DNA of 64,000 nucleotides from Eubacteriales bacterium (GCA_030539335.1 JAUNSG010000006.1:124001-188000), one strand, 5' to 3'; numbered from the stretch's first letter, positions 7,965 through 16,844 are shown. Numbers and translations: made by a program. The notes: generated from the sequence alone by a model not told the origin.

Positions 7965-9047
7965 GTGACTGTACGTCAAATTGCAGAACATTTTGGTGTC
8001 GCCCCGTCTACTGTTTCCGTTGTTTTGAATAACCGCCCCGGTGTGCGAAAAGAGCTGCGTAGTCAGATTGAGGACGTGCTCATCAAAAATGGATATACAA
8101 TTAAAAATAATTCTTCCTCTACTCCCGCCAAGTCCGGGAATATCTTGTTTATCTACTACAAGAGCACAGACTATCTTGCTGCGCGAAAAGACAACACCAT
8201 GGCCTCCATTTTGAGCGGTATCGAGGAAATCTGTCATCAAAACAATTTTACTTTTACCCTGACAAACGCGACGCCAGATACGTTGGATGACATCTTGCTG
8301 TCTGTCTCTCCGGAAAATCACAGTGGGATCATCCTTCTTGGCACAGAATACTACCAAAATCCCAGTTCCTCCTTTTTCCAAACTCCCGTTCCCCTGGTCG
8401 TTCTGGACGGGTTTTTCCCCGAATATCCACTGAATACGGTAAACATGGACAACAGTTATGGTGTCCATCAGGCCATTTCCCACCTGATCGAAAATGGGCA
8501 CACCGAGATCGGCTATCTCAAGAGTTCCATAGAATTCGGCTGTCTCCGCGATCGCGCCGCCTGTATTTATTCTTCCCTGACACAGCTCGGCCTGTCACAT
8601 CCGGGATGCGTAATTGAAGTTAGCCAGGAACCAATGGTCATCCAACAAGAGGTAGCACAGTACTTAGACTCCCTCCCTTCCATCCCAAGTGCCTTTGTGG
8701 CGGACAACGATATCATCGCCGTGTCTGCGATTCAGGTATTTCAGAAAAAGGGGTTCCGTGTTCCAGAAGATATTTCCATCATTGGATTTGACGATTCCAA
8801 TATCTGTACCATCGTCACGCCATACCTGACGACTGTCAAAGCAAATCTGACCGAAATGGCCAGACTTGCCACTTCCCGTCTGATCGCAATGATTCAAAAA
8901 CCTTCCCCCGGCTTTATCCGCTCGACGGTCGGCACCGCGCTGGTACAGCGTGAATCGGTTGCCGCCTGCAACAGAACAAAGCGTGTGGAGGAATCGCATT
9001 CCTCCGTTCTGGAAACGCATATAAAACCGAGCTATCAGTTAATCTAA
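7965..9047 (+). CDS. LacI-family transcriptional regulator
   Basis: A 360-residue repressor. The N-terminus TVRQIAEHFGVAPSTVSVVLN is the LacI helix-turn-helix followed by the hinge helix; residues from about 60 form a periplasmic-binding-like effector domain (FVADNDIIAVSAIQVFQ and GFDDSNICTIVTPYLTTV are typical). It starts with GTG at 7965, with AAAGGAGG nine bases upstream. Its position, divergent from the transporter/enzyme operon and sharing the promoter region, makes it the likely sugar-responsive regulator of 1-7592. Confidence 0.93.
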   Translation: MTVRQIAEHFGVAPSTVSVVLNNRPGVRKELRSQIEDVLIKNGYTIKNNSSSTPAKSGNILFIYYKSTDYLAARKDNTMASILSGIEEICHQNNFTFTLTNATPDTLDDILLSVSPENHSGIILLGTEYYQNPSSSFFQTPVPLVVLDGFFPEYPLNTVNMDNSYGVHQAISHLIENGHTEIGYLKSSIEFGCLRDRAACIYSSLTQLGLSHPGCVIEVSQEPMVIQQEVAQYLDSLPSIPSAFVADNDIIAVSAIQVFQKKGFRVPEDISIIGFDDSNICTIVTPYLTTVKANLTEMARLATSRLIAMIQKPSPGFIRSTVGTALVQRESVAACNRTKRVEESHSSVLETHIKPSYQLI

Positions 9048-9083
9048 ACACAGGGCGAAAACCGAACAACAAAAAATGCGAAA

Positions 9084-9118
9084 ACAGGGCATCCGACAAC
9101 AATAGTCGGATGCCCTGT
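9084..9118 (-). terminator. Terminator shared by the purine operon and the LacI gene
   Basis: A perfect 14-bp stem ACAGGGCATCCGAC/GTCGGATGCCCTGT with a 7-base loop. On the minus strand it is followed by TTTTCGCATTTTTTG, so it mainly ends the purine operon; it may also end the convergent regulator transcript. Confidence 0.88.
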
Positions 9119-9157
9119 ATCAATTAACAGCTTATTCTCTCATGGACTGGTACGATT

Positions 9158-10726
9158 TCATCCCAGATCCTCGGTGTCATCCGCCGCGACACACCAGGAA
9201 TTCCTTCCCAGATGCAGCACGACAGCAACCACAGCCAAAATCAGATAGCCAATTCCCCACTGATTCGAAAGATTGATCGTGAGCTGTGCGCTGTGGATCA
9301 ATCCCACAAAGGACAACACTGCTGCAATCAGCGCCGTCAGTGCCACCTTGTCCAAACGCTTATCAATAATAAAGGCTACCATCGTTCCCAAAATAATACC
9401 AACCACGATGGAACCGGATTTCACTGCCGCAACACCATTCCACATAACGCCGGCATCGACCAGCGCCTGTCCGATTTCCGGGGCAAAGTCGGCAATTCCG
9501 GTCGAAATCGTCTCGGTATACAGCTCGGCAAGACCGGCAGCTCCCGTCACCTGTGTATAGAGGAAATCGGCAACCGGCGGAACCATCGCCACACCGATCG
9601 CTGCAAAATACTTCCGGTCGACCACATCATATGCCTGGGAGAGCATATCGACTGCACACCAGAGGAAGGTGATCGCACAAATGGCCGGCGGCACCACATC
9701 GCTCAGGAAGGTAAACAGACCAAAGAATCCGGCAATCAACAGCAAAATGCCGGAGATTGCGGAATATCCGATGCCCGCATCTGTTTTTTTCAGGCTGACA
9801 TGTCCCAGCCAGACCGTGTTAGGGACCACGCTGCCAAAGCACGCCGAAACCATGGTGCAGATACCGTCTGCAAACTGCGCCTCGCGCACATTGTAGTTGT
9901 CCCCTGCGGCATTCGCGCCTTCGACATTGTCCATGGTCTCGATAAAGTTGTACATCTCCACCGGGATGATAATAGCCAGGTACGGAACCATGATGGCAAA
10001 GCCATCGATCATATACTGGATGCTGTTGACCGGATTCGGAAAATAGAACCCGATGTTGGAGAAATCGACCTGTGTCCTTCCGAGGCAGAACGAATACACA
10101 ATACCTCCCAGAATCGCAATCACCAGCGGTGGGATCTTCTTCGGGAACTGATAGGCGCCAAAGACACCAATCATGGCAACGATCATAACCGGAAGGCCCA
10201 GGATCGGGTCGTTAAAAATATCAAAAACACCCTGTGTCGCCATCCAAATAAAGCCGATTCCCGCCACGGTTCCCAGCAGGGCCGCGCGCGGAATCTTGCT
10301 CTTCATCCAGGGTCCGATGAATCCGCCAATGAATTCAATACAGCCACCGACAAAGCAGGCGGCCATCGCTGCGGACCAAGCCAGTCTCGGGTCCTCGAGC
10401 GCATAGCTGAGCGGCATGACGACGCCATACAGCATGACAAACATGGCGGTTGTCGAAACGCCTGATGGGAGTGCGGTCACGTCCGCACGGCCTTCCTTCT
10501 TGGACAGTCGGTAGCCCATCCACGCATAGTAGACGGCGCCGAGGCAGAGGCCAAGGGACATTCCCGGAATGACATAGCCAAAGACAATCTCATCCGGCCA
10601 TCCCAGTACGCCGCTCAATGTCGCAATGACAATCAAGTAGTTTACAATATTATTGGTGACAATATAGGTCAGGCCACCAATATCACCCCTGCGGAAAAAG
10701 GGGACAATCTTTCTTTCTGCCGTCAT
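9158..10726 (-). CDS. NCS2-family purine permease
   Basis: A 522-residue membrane protein with roughly 12-14 hydrophobic segments. It resembles the AzgA/xanthine-uracil permease superfamily, with an acidic helix motif IIIPVEMYNFIETMDNVE near 260-277 that corresponds to the substrate-binding region of nucleobase transporters. It would import a purine by proton symport. The start ATG 10726 lies one base after the stop of the adenine deaminase gene, with GAGGAGG upstream; longer in-frame starts lack a site. Co-transcription with two deaminase-family enzymes suggests uptake of their substrate. Exact nucleobase specificity cannot be read from sequence. Confidence 0.88.
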   Translation of the reverse strand: MTAERKIVPFFRRGDIGGLTYIVTNNIVNYLIVIATLSGVLGWPDEIVFGYVIPGMSLGLCLGAVYYAWMGYRLSKKEGRADVTALPSGVSTTAMFVMLYGVVMPLSYALEDPRLAWSAAMAACFVGGCIEFIGGFIGPWMKSKIPRAALLGTVAGIGFIWMATQGVFDIFNDPILGLPVMIVAMIGVFGAYQFPKKIPPLVIAILGGIVYSFCLGRTQVDFSNIGFYFPNPVNSIQYMIDGFAIMVPYLAIIIPVEMYNFIETMDNVEGANAAGDNYNVREAQFADGICTMVSACFGSVVPNTVWLGHVSLKKTDAGIGYSAISGILLLIAGFFGLFTFLSDVVPPAICAITFLWCAVDMLSQAYDVVDRKYFAAIGVAMVPPVADFLYTQVTGAAGLAELYTETISTGIADFAPEIGQALVDAGVMWNGVAAVKSGSIVVGIILGTMVAFIIDKRLDKVALTALIAAVLSFVGLIHSAQLTINLSNQWGIGYLILAVVAVVLHLGRNSWCVAADDTEDLG

Positions 10727-10727
10727 G

Positions 10728-12470
10728 TTACGCGTCCTCCTCGTCACAAACCACCGGGACAAAGGCAAACTTTGTCACATCAAACAGTCCCATATCCGTC
10801 AGCTTCAGTTCCGGAATGACCGCCAGCGACATAAAGCACAAGGTCATGATCGGCTCAACATCCCCGCTGATCCCCAGTTCCTGAAATGCCTTTTCATGCA
10901 GGCTGGTCAGCTTTTGATCGACCCATTCCCCGGACTGGTCACTCATCAGGCCGGCAATCGGCATCGGCATCCGCTCGACCACGGCGCCATCCTTTACCAA
11001 GACGATTCCGCCGTTCTGCTCCCGCAGGCTTTCCACCGCAAACGCCATCTCTTCGTCACTTACGCCGACGACAATGATATTGTGCGAATCGTGCGCAATG
11101 GACAGGGCAACCGCACCATGCTGGATACCATATCCCTTCAGGAAGCCACAGGCCACATTGCCCGTCTTGTGATGGCGCTCGACAACGGCAACCTTGACGA
11201 TATCCTGCGCCGGATCATAGACAAACTCCCCGTCTTCCACCCGGATCGTATCCATCGAGCTCTTGGTCACAACTCCGCCCGGCTGGATCGCAATGGTGCG
11301 CACGCGGTTCGAAGGCAGATGCATCTTCAGCTTCTCCGTCGAAAAGTCCTTGATATGCACGCTGCTCATGACCGAAGAGATGTCTTCCTTCTTGATTTCC
11401 GGAAGATACGTTCCCTCCTCTGCGACCAGTTCGCCGCGAATCCATACCTTGTCGACATGGAATTTCTCCAGATCATCCAGCAGGACAACATCTGCACGAT
11501 AGCCCGGCGCAAGCGCACCGCGGTCATACAAGCGGAAGCATTCGGCGGCATTCAGTGTTGCCATCCGGATCGCCGTGACGGCATCCAGCCCCTCTTCCAC
11601 ACAAATGCGCAGATGATGATCCAAATGGCCGTCCTCCAGAATCGTCTTCGGCTGGCGGTCATCCGAACACAGCAGACATCTCCGGCTGTTTTCCGCCGTG
11701 ACACCCGGCAGCAGGTTGCGCAGGTCGTGGCAGGCCGAGCCCTGGCGCAGCAGGACATACATGCCGAGGGACAGGCGCTCCCGCATATCGTCCACCGTGG
11801 CACATTCGTGATCGCCCTGAATCCGGGCGGCGGCATACGCCGTCAAATCCCGTCCCGACAATCCCGGAGAGTGCCCATCGATGATCTTGCCGGTCTTCTT
11901 CGCCGTCATCAGCTTATCCAGGGTGCTGTCATCTACGTTGATCACACCCGGGAAATTCATGAATTCACCGAGACCCAGAATATTCTCCCGTGTGATCGGC
12001 TCCTCCATGGCTTCCGCATCAATCACCGCTCCCGCGTTCTCAAACGGCGTGGCCGGCACACAGGACGGCAGCATATACTTGATGTCCATTCTGGTGTTCT
12101 CTGCGGCCTTCATCATATAGTCCAACCCCGGAATGCCGAGTACATTTACAATTTCGTGCGGATCGGCGATGATGGTTGTCCCGCCATGCGGAACGAGCAG
12201 CCGCCCCAGCTCCTCCGGACTGACGTACGAGGATTCGATGTGAATATGACTGTCGATAAAGCCCGGTGCGGCATAGCGCCCCTTTGCATCGATTTCGTTC
12301 TTGCCGTGATAGCTTCCGATTCCCGCAATCTGATCCCCACAGATCGCAATATCGCCTTCCTCGATCGTGCCGCTGAATACGTTGACTACCTTACAGTTTT
12401 TGATTACGGTATCCGCTTCGATGTCGCCCTTTGCCGTCAGAATCAGCTTTTTTAAGTTTTCTTTTGTCAT
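10728..12470 (-). CDS. ade: Adenine deaminase
   Basis: A 580-residue amidohydrolase matching adenine deaminase along its length. It converts adenine to hypoxanthine and ammonia. Visible signatures are the metal-binding PGFIDSHIHIESS near 68-80, the family motif IADPHEIVNVLG near 106-117, LCSDDRQP near 265 and the C-terminal domain with HDSHNIIVVG. The start ATG 12470 has AGGAG seven bases upstream and lies 11 bases after the preceding gene. The neighbouring permease would supply the purine base. Regulation is through the shared promoter and leader at 14299-14463. Confidence 0.95.
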   Translation of the reverse strand: MTKENLKKLILTAKGDIEADTVIKNCKVVNVFSGTIEEGDIAICGDQIAGIGSYHGKNEIDAKGRYAAPGFIDSHIHIESSYVSPEELGRLLVPHGGTTIIADPHEIVNVLGIPGLDYMMKAAENTRMDIKYMLPSCVPATPFENAGAVIDAEAMEEPITRENILGLGEFMNFPGVINVDDSTLDKLMTAKKTGKIIDGHSPGLSGRDLTAYAAARIQGDHECATVDDMRERLSLGMYVLLRQGSACHDLRNLLPGVTAENSRRCLLCSDDRQPKTILEDGHLDHHLRICVEEGLDAVTAIRMATLNAAECFRLYDRGALAPGYRADVVLLDDLEKFHVDKVWIRGELVAEEGTYLPEIKKEDISSVMSSVHIKDFSTEKLKMHLPSNRVRTIAIQPGGVVTKSSMDTIRVEDGEFVYDPAQDIVKVAVVERHHKTGNVACGFLKGYGIQHGAVALSIAHDSHNIIVVGVSDEEMAFAVESLREQNGGIVLVKDGAVVERMPMPIAGLMSDQSGEWVDQKLTSLHEKAFQELGISGDVEPIMTLCFMSLAVIPELKLTDMGLFDVTKFAFVPVVCDEEDA

Positions 12471-12481
12471 GGCTGTGCTCC

Positions 12482-14266
12482 TCACTCCTCTTCGGTCAGC
12501 TCTAAAATCGGATCATACGTGGTCAATGCCTTATAATCTACCGGACCGGCATCGGTCAAAGCATAATCCGGAATGGCCGTGATCGGCAGGAAGAACATAT
12601 ACATCATCGGGTTCGGGAGGTCGGAACCGAGGTAGCGTGCCGCCTCATCGATTTTCTTTTCCATCACAGCGACCGTCTCCGGCTCCTCATCACTCACAAT
12701 ACCGCCAACCGGCAGCGGCAGGAATTCAATCACCTTGCCGTCCTCTACGACGACCTGACCGCCGCCCTGTTCAATCAGATAATTGACCGCAAACGACATA
12801 TCTTCTGCGTTGGCTCCCATGACGACCAGGTTGTTGTCGTCCGGTGCGTTTGTGGATGCCATTGCCCCCTTCTTGAGCTTCCAGCCCGAGCAGAATGCCA
12901 GCGAACGGTTCCCGTTTCTTCCGAACCGTTCCAGAACCGACACCATGATCGCATCCTGTGCAACGTCCGGCTGTACAACGCCGTTTTCCACCTTGAGCGT
13001 GACGTCCCGGCGCTTGCGGACAAATGGTCCCTTTACATCAAGGGACAGCACCTTCGCCTTGCCGTTCTGAATCGGAACATGATAACGAAAATCCTCCGCG
13101 GTGGTCTTTGCACATTTCAGCTCTCCCTGGAAGATCGGGCTGCGTGCCGGTGCAGAGAGCGGATACGTCAGCTTATGTCCCTTTGCGACCATGGTTCCGT
13201 TCGTCATTACCTCATCCACTTCGAACGGATCGAGATCGCTGACAAATAAAATGTCCGCTATGCGGCCCGGACAAATCGATCCCACCAAATGATCGATCCG
13301 GTATGCCTCGGCGCTGTTGATGGTTGCCATCTGAATGGCTGTCATCGGCTCCACGCCGGCGGCAATCGCCAAGCGGACAAGGTGGTCCATATGCCCTTTC
13401 TCCATGATGTCGGTTGCTGTGACATCATCCGTGCAGAAGCTCACCCGGCGGGCCAGATAGGGATTGACCTCCGTTACCGCACGAATATTTTCTGCCAAGA
13501 AATGGGTAACACAGGATTCACGGATCAGCATGTGCATGCCCTTTCTCATCTTTTCCACCGCTTCTACATGGTCATAACTCTCGTGATCCAGCCGAACACC
13601 ACTGCAAAGATAGGCGTTCAGTTTGGTGCCGGACGCCATCGGTGCACATCCAAATACTGGAAGCCGATTCTTCGACGCCAGAGAAATCGCTCCCAACGTA
13701 TCTTCATCCTCTTCCTGGACAAATTCGGTTACCGTCTCCCAGACGCCATAACACTCCGGCCACTGCTGTACCTGTTCATGAACGTCTTTGGTAAAGTTAA
13801 ACGACACCGTCGACTGCGGTACGGTGTACGGTGTTTTGTAGGGAGCACCCCAGAACACCTTCAACGGGCTTTGCTTGACCTCTGCAAAGATTTCCTTCAG
13901 ACCATCCAAATTGGACACAGAGATATACTCATCCAAACCGGAAATCATGCTGGTTGTGCCATGTGGTACAACAGCCTTTGCATAGCTGGTGATGCTGAGC
14001 TTGCTGCATTCGCTGTGGATATGTCCGTCAATCATACCCGGAACCAGATACCGCCCCTTTGCATCGATCACCTCGGTATCCGGTCCAACATAATCCTCCA
14101 CATCTCCCACCGCTGCAATCATGTCTTTGTAAACAGCGATGTCCGCCGGATAGATTTCACTTGTCATGACATTGACAAGCTGTCCATTCCGGATGACCTT
14201 TTCTGCGGGAATTTTTGCGCCGCCGGCGCGAATCCGTTCCCGCAGTTCTTCTACCGTTCTTACCAT
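12482..14266 (-). CDS. Divergent adenine deaminase-family amidohydrolase (YerA-like)
   Basis: A 594-residue paralogue of the downstream enzyme. The metal motif is kept (PGMIDGHIHSECS near 75-87) as are FCTDDVTATD near 272 and the C-terminal DDNNLVVMGAN, but the DPHEI motif of true adenine deaminases is replaced by GLDEY. This suggests altered substrate choice, as in the poorly characterised YerA group. It is the first gene of the purine operon (AAAAGGAG before ATG 14266) and is followed after 11 bases by ade. The real substrate, possibly a modified purine or nucleobase analogue, is unknown. Confidence 0.85.
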   Translation of the reverse strand: MVRTVEELRERIRAGGAKIPAEKVIRNGQLVNVMTSEIYPADIAVYKDMIAAVGDVEDYVGPDTEVIDAKGRYLVPGMIDGHIHSECSKLSITSYAKAVVPHGTTSMISGLDEYISVSNLDGLKEIFAEVKQSPLKVFWGAPYKTPYTVPQSTVSFNFTKDVHEQVQQWPECYGVWETVTEFVQEEDEDTLGAISLASKNRLPVFGCAPMASGTKLNAYLCSGVRLDHESYDHVEAVEKMRKGMHMLIRESCVTHFLAENIRAVTEVNPYLARRVSFCTDDVTATDIMEKGHMDHLVRLAIAAGVEPMTAIQMATINSAEAYRIDHLVGSICPGRIADILFVSDLDPFEVDEVMTNGTMVAKGHKLTYPLSAPARSPIFQGELKCAKTTAEDFRYHVPIQNGKAKVLSLDVKGPFVRKRRDVTLKVENGVVQPDVAQDAIMVSVLERFGRNGNRSLAFCSGWKLKKGAMASTNAPDDNNLVVMGANAEDMSFAVNYLIEQGGGQVVVEDGKVIEFLPLPVGGIVSDEEPETVAVMEKKIDEAARYLGSDLPNPMMYMFFLPITAIPDYALTDAGPVDYKALTTYDPILELTEEE

Positions 14267-14298
14267 GTCCTTCTCCTTTTCCGGGCGAAAACGAGATC

Positions 14299-14341
14299 AA
14301 AAAAACACACTTCTGAACAAAAGATTCCGTCCAGAAGTGTG
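14299..14341 (-). terminator. Attenuator: intrinsic terminator in the purine-operon leader
   Basis: CACACTTCTG (14332-14341) and CAGAAGTGTG (14306-14315) form a perfect 10-bp stem followed by seven T residues, 33 bases before the first gene. A terminator between promoter and first gene means premature termination unless it is relieved. I see no leader peptide. Confidence 0.88.
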
Positions 14342-14428
14342 CTGATAAACAGATCAGGCTTCACGTCCTAAATTTACGAATTTCGATCCTATTTTTCCTC
14401 TGCTCGGGTCTAAAATAGTGTTCAATAT
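14342..14428 (-). ncRNA. Leader RNA of the purine operon; candidate riboswitch aptamer
   Basis: About 87 bases between the predicted start site and the attenuator fold into several short elements: CTATTTT with AAAATAG near the 5' end, GATC...GATC enclosing an A/G-rich segment, and CTGAT-CTGTTT-ATCAG just before the terminator. The conserved residues of the guanine/adenine, PRPP/ppGpp and preQ1 riboswitches are not recognisable. A purine-sensing or protein-controlled antiterminator is inferred from the position only. Confidence 0.45.
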
Positions 14429-14434
14429 ACCTAT

Positions 14435-14463
14435 ATAATAACAATGCTCCCCTTGATTGTCAA
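14435..14463 (-). promoter_or_regulatory. Promoter of the purine operon
   Basis: TTGACA (14458-14463), a 17-base spacer and TATTAT (14435-14440) on the minus strand. The start near 14428 leaves a 160-base leader containing the attenuator. Confidence 0.85.
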
Positions 14464-14517
14464 CAATTATCCATTATTTCTCGAGGTCGGTTAAAAAAAT
14501 AGTCACGCCCAAAGACC

Positions 14518-14545
14518 AACCGTTTTCCCGCCGGGAAAATAGGTT
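14518..14545 (-). terminator. Stem-loop after rsmJ
   Basis: AACC-TATTTTCCCGG pairs with CCGGGAAAACGGTT immediately after the rsmJ stop. The T run follows only some 20 bases later, so it is a weak terminator candidate. Confidence 0.45.
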
Positions 14546-14548
14546 GCC

Positions 14549-15334
14549 TCACGGCAGGACAACGACATCATAACGGACCGATTTCCCCGCGATCGAATAG
14601 CTGGGTTTGCGCCCGGCAAGATATGGTCCCTTGCGCGGCCGTTTGATGACCACCTTGCGGGGATGCGCCGCAACGGCAGCACCCACCAGCGTTTCCTCAT
14701 CCGCACACGGACGCTCCAGCTTCTGGAGCAGCTGGAACTTCTTTTTGATCAGTGCACTTTTACTTCTGGCCGGAAACATGGGATCAAGCAGAATCAGATC
14801 CGGTGCGGAAGAAAGCTCCGATAGGGCAACCAGACTGTCCTCCTCAAAAAGCTGCATCCGCTGCACAACTTCCGCCAATTCCGGTATCGCTGCAGCGCGC
14901 CTCAGCGCATCCCGCAGGAGTGCGGCAATCACCGGATCGTATTCATAGAGCTGTACAGAAAATCCGGCTGCTGCCAACAAAAGCGCATCCTCTCCCAATC
15001 CGGCGGTAGCGTCGATCGCCGTCAGCCTGCTGTCGGCGCCTTTTATCTTGGATGCGCGCACCAAAAGCTCTCGCTGCAGATTGCCGGGTTTGAGCCGCGG
15101 CAACATCCGCGTAAAATCACCGCGCAATACTAACCCGCCGCCTACCAGCGAAAGACCGTCAGCATCCATCCACAGCGCCAAATTCGCGCGCTCCGCCTCA
15201 TCTTTTCCCCGTGCCACGTCTGCGTTCAATCGGTTTGCCAGCGCTTCCACCGCCTCCCTGTCTGCCTCGTTCTCCGCGAAAACAACGAAATTGTCTGGCT
15301 TTTGGGATAGACGGATGTCCTTGTTTTTTGCCAT
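14549..15334 (-). CDS. rsmJ: 16S rRNA (guanine-1516-N2) methyltransferase RsmJ
   Basis: A 261-residue class I SAM methyltransferase. The core matches RsmJ: AIDATAGLGEDALLLAAAG (motif I, near 110-128), the acidic loop LYEYDP, LLDPMFPARSKSALIKKK (catalytic DPMFP motif near 180), and the C-terminal VVIKRPRKGPYLAG. It would methylate G1516 in helix 45 of the small rRNA. Length and motif order fit the family, best known from gammaproteobacteria but present in Clostridia. An extended -10 (TGATATAAT, 15379-15384 plus upstream TG) precedes it on the minus strand. Confidence 0.88.
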   Translation of the reverse strand: MAKNKDIRLSQKPDNFVVFAENEADREAVEALANRLNADVARGKDEAERANLALWMDADGLSLVGGGLVLRGDFTRMLPRLKPGNLQRELLVRASKIKGADSRLTAIDATAGLGEDALLLAAAGFSVQLYEYDPVIAALLRDALRRAAAIPELAEVVQRMQLFEEDSLVALSELSSAPDLILLDPMFPARSKSALIKKKFQLLQKLERPCADEETLVGAAVAAHPRKVVIKRPRKGPYLAGRKPSYSIAGKSVRYDVVVLP

Positions 15335-15378
15335 TTTCCTTACCTCGTAATTCTTGCATTCCGAATCCTGTTAACGAT

Positions 15379-15387
15379 ATTATATCA
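15379..15387 (-). promoter_or_regulatory. Extended -10 promoter for rsmJ
   Basis: TGATATAAT on the minus strand, about 45 bases before the rsmJ start. The -35 (TATGGA) is poor, as often with extended -10 promoters. Confidence 0.55.
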
Positions 15388-15463
15388 TGGAAAAACCTTT
15401 TTCCATAGAGAGAATTCCTGCCGCCGCAATGATACAGAAAGAACCGTGAAAAAAGTCATGAAA

Positions 15464-15492
15464 AAAGCCCGATTCTCAACGAATCAGGCTTT
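15464..15492 (-). terminator. Terminator of the tRNA-Thr gene
   Basis: AAAGCCTGATTC pairs with GAATCGGGCTTT (one G-T pair) around a five-base loop and is followed by a T run on the minus strand, six bases downstream of the CCA end. Confidence 0.88.
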
Positions 15493-15497
15493 CTCTT

Positions 15498-15572
15498 TGG
15501 AGCTAATGGTCGGAATCGAACCGACGACCTGCTCATTACGAGTGAGCTGCTCTACCCCTGAGCCACATTAGC
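15498..15572 (-). tRNA. tRNA-Thr (anticodon CGT)
   Basis: A complete cloverleaf: acceptor GCTAATG/CATTAGC, D arm GCTC/GAGC, anticodon stem GCTCA/TGAGC with loop CTCGTAA (anticodon CGT, reads ACG), T arm GTCGG-TTCGATT-CCGAC, discriminator T and encoded CCA. It is a single-gene transcription unit with its own promoter and terminator. Confidence 0.95.
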
Positions 15573-15583
15573 ATCTGAATGGT

Positions 15584-15612
15584 ATTTTAGCACAAGGCAT
15601 CCTGCCCGTCAA
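15584..15612 (-). promoter_or_regulatory. Promoter of the tRNA-Thr gene
   Basis: TTGACG (15607-15612), 17-base spacer, TAAAAT (15584-15589) with an upstream TG. It ends 11 bases before the tRNA. Confidence 0.82.
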
Positions 15613-15656
15613 GCAAAATTTTAATTTTTTTCGCAAAAAAACTTTCGTTACAATAC

Positions 15657-15684
15657 TTGACAAGCTTTGAGATTTGGATATAAT
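15657..15684 (+). promoter_or_regulatory. Promoter of rpsF-ssb-rpsR and structured leader
   Basis: TTGACA (15657-15662), 16-base spacer, TATAAT (15679-15684). The leader contains GCTCATGC/GCATGGGC (15699-15719), which may be part of an S6-S18 autoregulatory structure; that part is inferred. Confidence 0.85.
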
Positions 15685-15743
15685 AAAAAGGTATCCTTGC
15701 TCATGCAAAGGGCATGGGCCAAAGTCCAGAAGGAGGTGCTGAA

Positions 15744-16037
15744 ATGGCAAAAGTAAGTGGTAAGTACGAGACCGTATTTATTGTCAACCCGACTATCGGT
15801 GATGAGGCAATCGCATCTGTTGTCGAGAAGTTCAAGTCTCTGATCGAGGCAAACGGTACGATCGAGTCCGTTGACGATTGGGGCAAGCGTAGACTGGCTT
15901 ATGAGATCAATGACCTGCGCGAAGGTTATTACACTCTGGTTCAGTTCGAGTCTGCGCCGTCTTTCCCGGCTGAGCTTGACCGTGTATTCAAGATCACGGA
16001 CGGCATTATGCGTTCCATCATCGTCTCCAGAGACTAA
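15744..16037 (+). CDS. rpsF: 30S ribosomal protein S6
   Basis: A 97-residue protein with the S6 fold pattern: YETVFIVNPTIGDEAI at the N-terminus and the conserved DDWGKRRLAYEINDLREGYY near 47-66. It binds S18 and the central domain of 16S rRNA. ATG 15744 is chosen because GAAGGAGGTG lies seven bases upstream. It is the first gene of the classic S6-SSB-S18 operon. Confidence 0.97.
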   Translation: MAKVSGKYETVFIVNPTIGDEAIASVVEKFKSLIEANGTIESVDDWGKRRLAYEINDLREGYYTLVQFESAPSFPAELDRVFKITDGIMRSIIVSRD

Positions 16038-16053
16038 GGGCTGGTGAGAGAAG

Positions 16054-16536
16054 ATGCTGAATAAGGCAATTCTGATGGGTCGTTTGACCCGAGATCCCGA
16101 GCTTCGCTACACCCAGAATAATACCCCGGTGGTTACGTTCTCCCTCGCTGTCGAGCGCAATTTCGCCGGCAAGGGCCAGGAACGTCAGACCGACTTCATC
16201 GACATTGTCGCATGGAGACGCACGGCGGAATTTGTTTCCCAGTGGTTCACCAAGGGTATGATGGCAGTCGTAGTAGGAAGCATCCAGTCCAGACGCTGGC
16301 AAGACAAGAACGGCAATAACCGTACGTCGATTGAAGTCATTGCAGACGAAGTCATGTTTGGTGAGAGCAAGCGCTCCCGGGAAGCCAACAACATGGGCTA
16401 TCAGGACAATGGCTACCAGGGCGGCTACTCTGATCTACCGCAGAGCAATTCCCGTCCGGTTCCGAATTTCGATCTGCCGACCGGCGGTTCGGATTTCAGT
16501 GAAATTTCCGACGACGACGGCGAAGTTCCGTTCTAA
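16054..16536 (+). CDS. ssb: Single-stranded DNA-binding protein
   Basis: A 160-residue SSB. The OB fold opens with MLNKAILMGRLTRDPELRYT, with DIVAWRRTAEF near 49-59. A Gly/Gln/Asn-rich linker leads to the acidic tip DDDGEVPF, which recruits replication and repair proteins. It sits 16 bases after rpsF and 24 before rpsR in the conserved operon order, linking ribosome and replication functions. Confidence 0.97.
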   Translation: MLNKAILMGRLTRDPELRYTQNNTPVVTFSLAVERNFAGKGQERQTDFIDIVAWRRTAEFVSQWFTKGMMAVVVGSIQSRRWQDKNGNNRTSIEVIADEVMFGESKRSREANNMGYQDNGYQGGYSDLPQSNSRPVPNFDLPTGGSDFSEISDDDGEVPF

Positions 16537-16560
16537 ACTATCGATAAGGAGGTTACGACA

Positions 16561-16812
16561 ATGGCTGAAGAAAAAAGAGAATATCGTCCGAATCGTGGCG
16601 GTCGCCGCCGCAGAAAGGTTTGCTCTTTCTGTGTCGATAAGGTCGATTCGATTGATTATAAGGATACCGCAAAGCTCAAGAGATACATGTCTGAGCGCGG
16701 CAAGATCCTTCCGCGTCGTATGACCGGCACCTGTGCAAAGCATCAGCGTCAGCTGACCGAGGCAATCAAGCGTGCACGTCATATCGCAATGCTCCCGTAT
16801 ACTGCGGAGTAA
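16561..16812 (+). CDS. rpsR: 30S ribosomal protein S18
   Basis: An 83-residue basic protein. KVCSFCVDK near 19-27 and [20 protein letters not shown] near 31-50 are diagnostic of S18, followed by [20 protein letters not shown]. It pairs with S6 on the platform of the small subunit. It is preceded by AAGGAGG and is last in the operon. Confidence 0.97.
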   Translation: MAEEKREYRPNRGGRRRRKVCSFCVDKVDSIDYKDTAKLKRYMSERGKILPRRMTGTCAKHQRQLTEAIKRARHIAMLPYTAE

Positions 16813-16844
16813 GTTTACTTTCATTTTTTGATAACAGGATACCG

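Noticed and set aside
10725..12455. Long plus-strand frame (576 codons) opposite the adenine deaminase gene
   Set aside because: Composition rich in Arg, His and Gln without domains; it mirrors the codon bias of the real minus-strand gene.
14342..14428. Classical purine riboswitch
   Set aside because: The conserved J2/3 and loop-loop residues of the guanine/adenine class are not visible.
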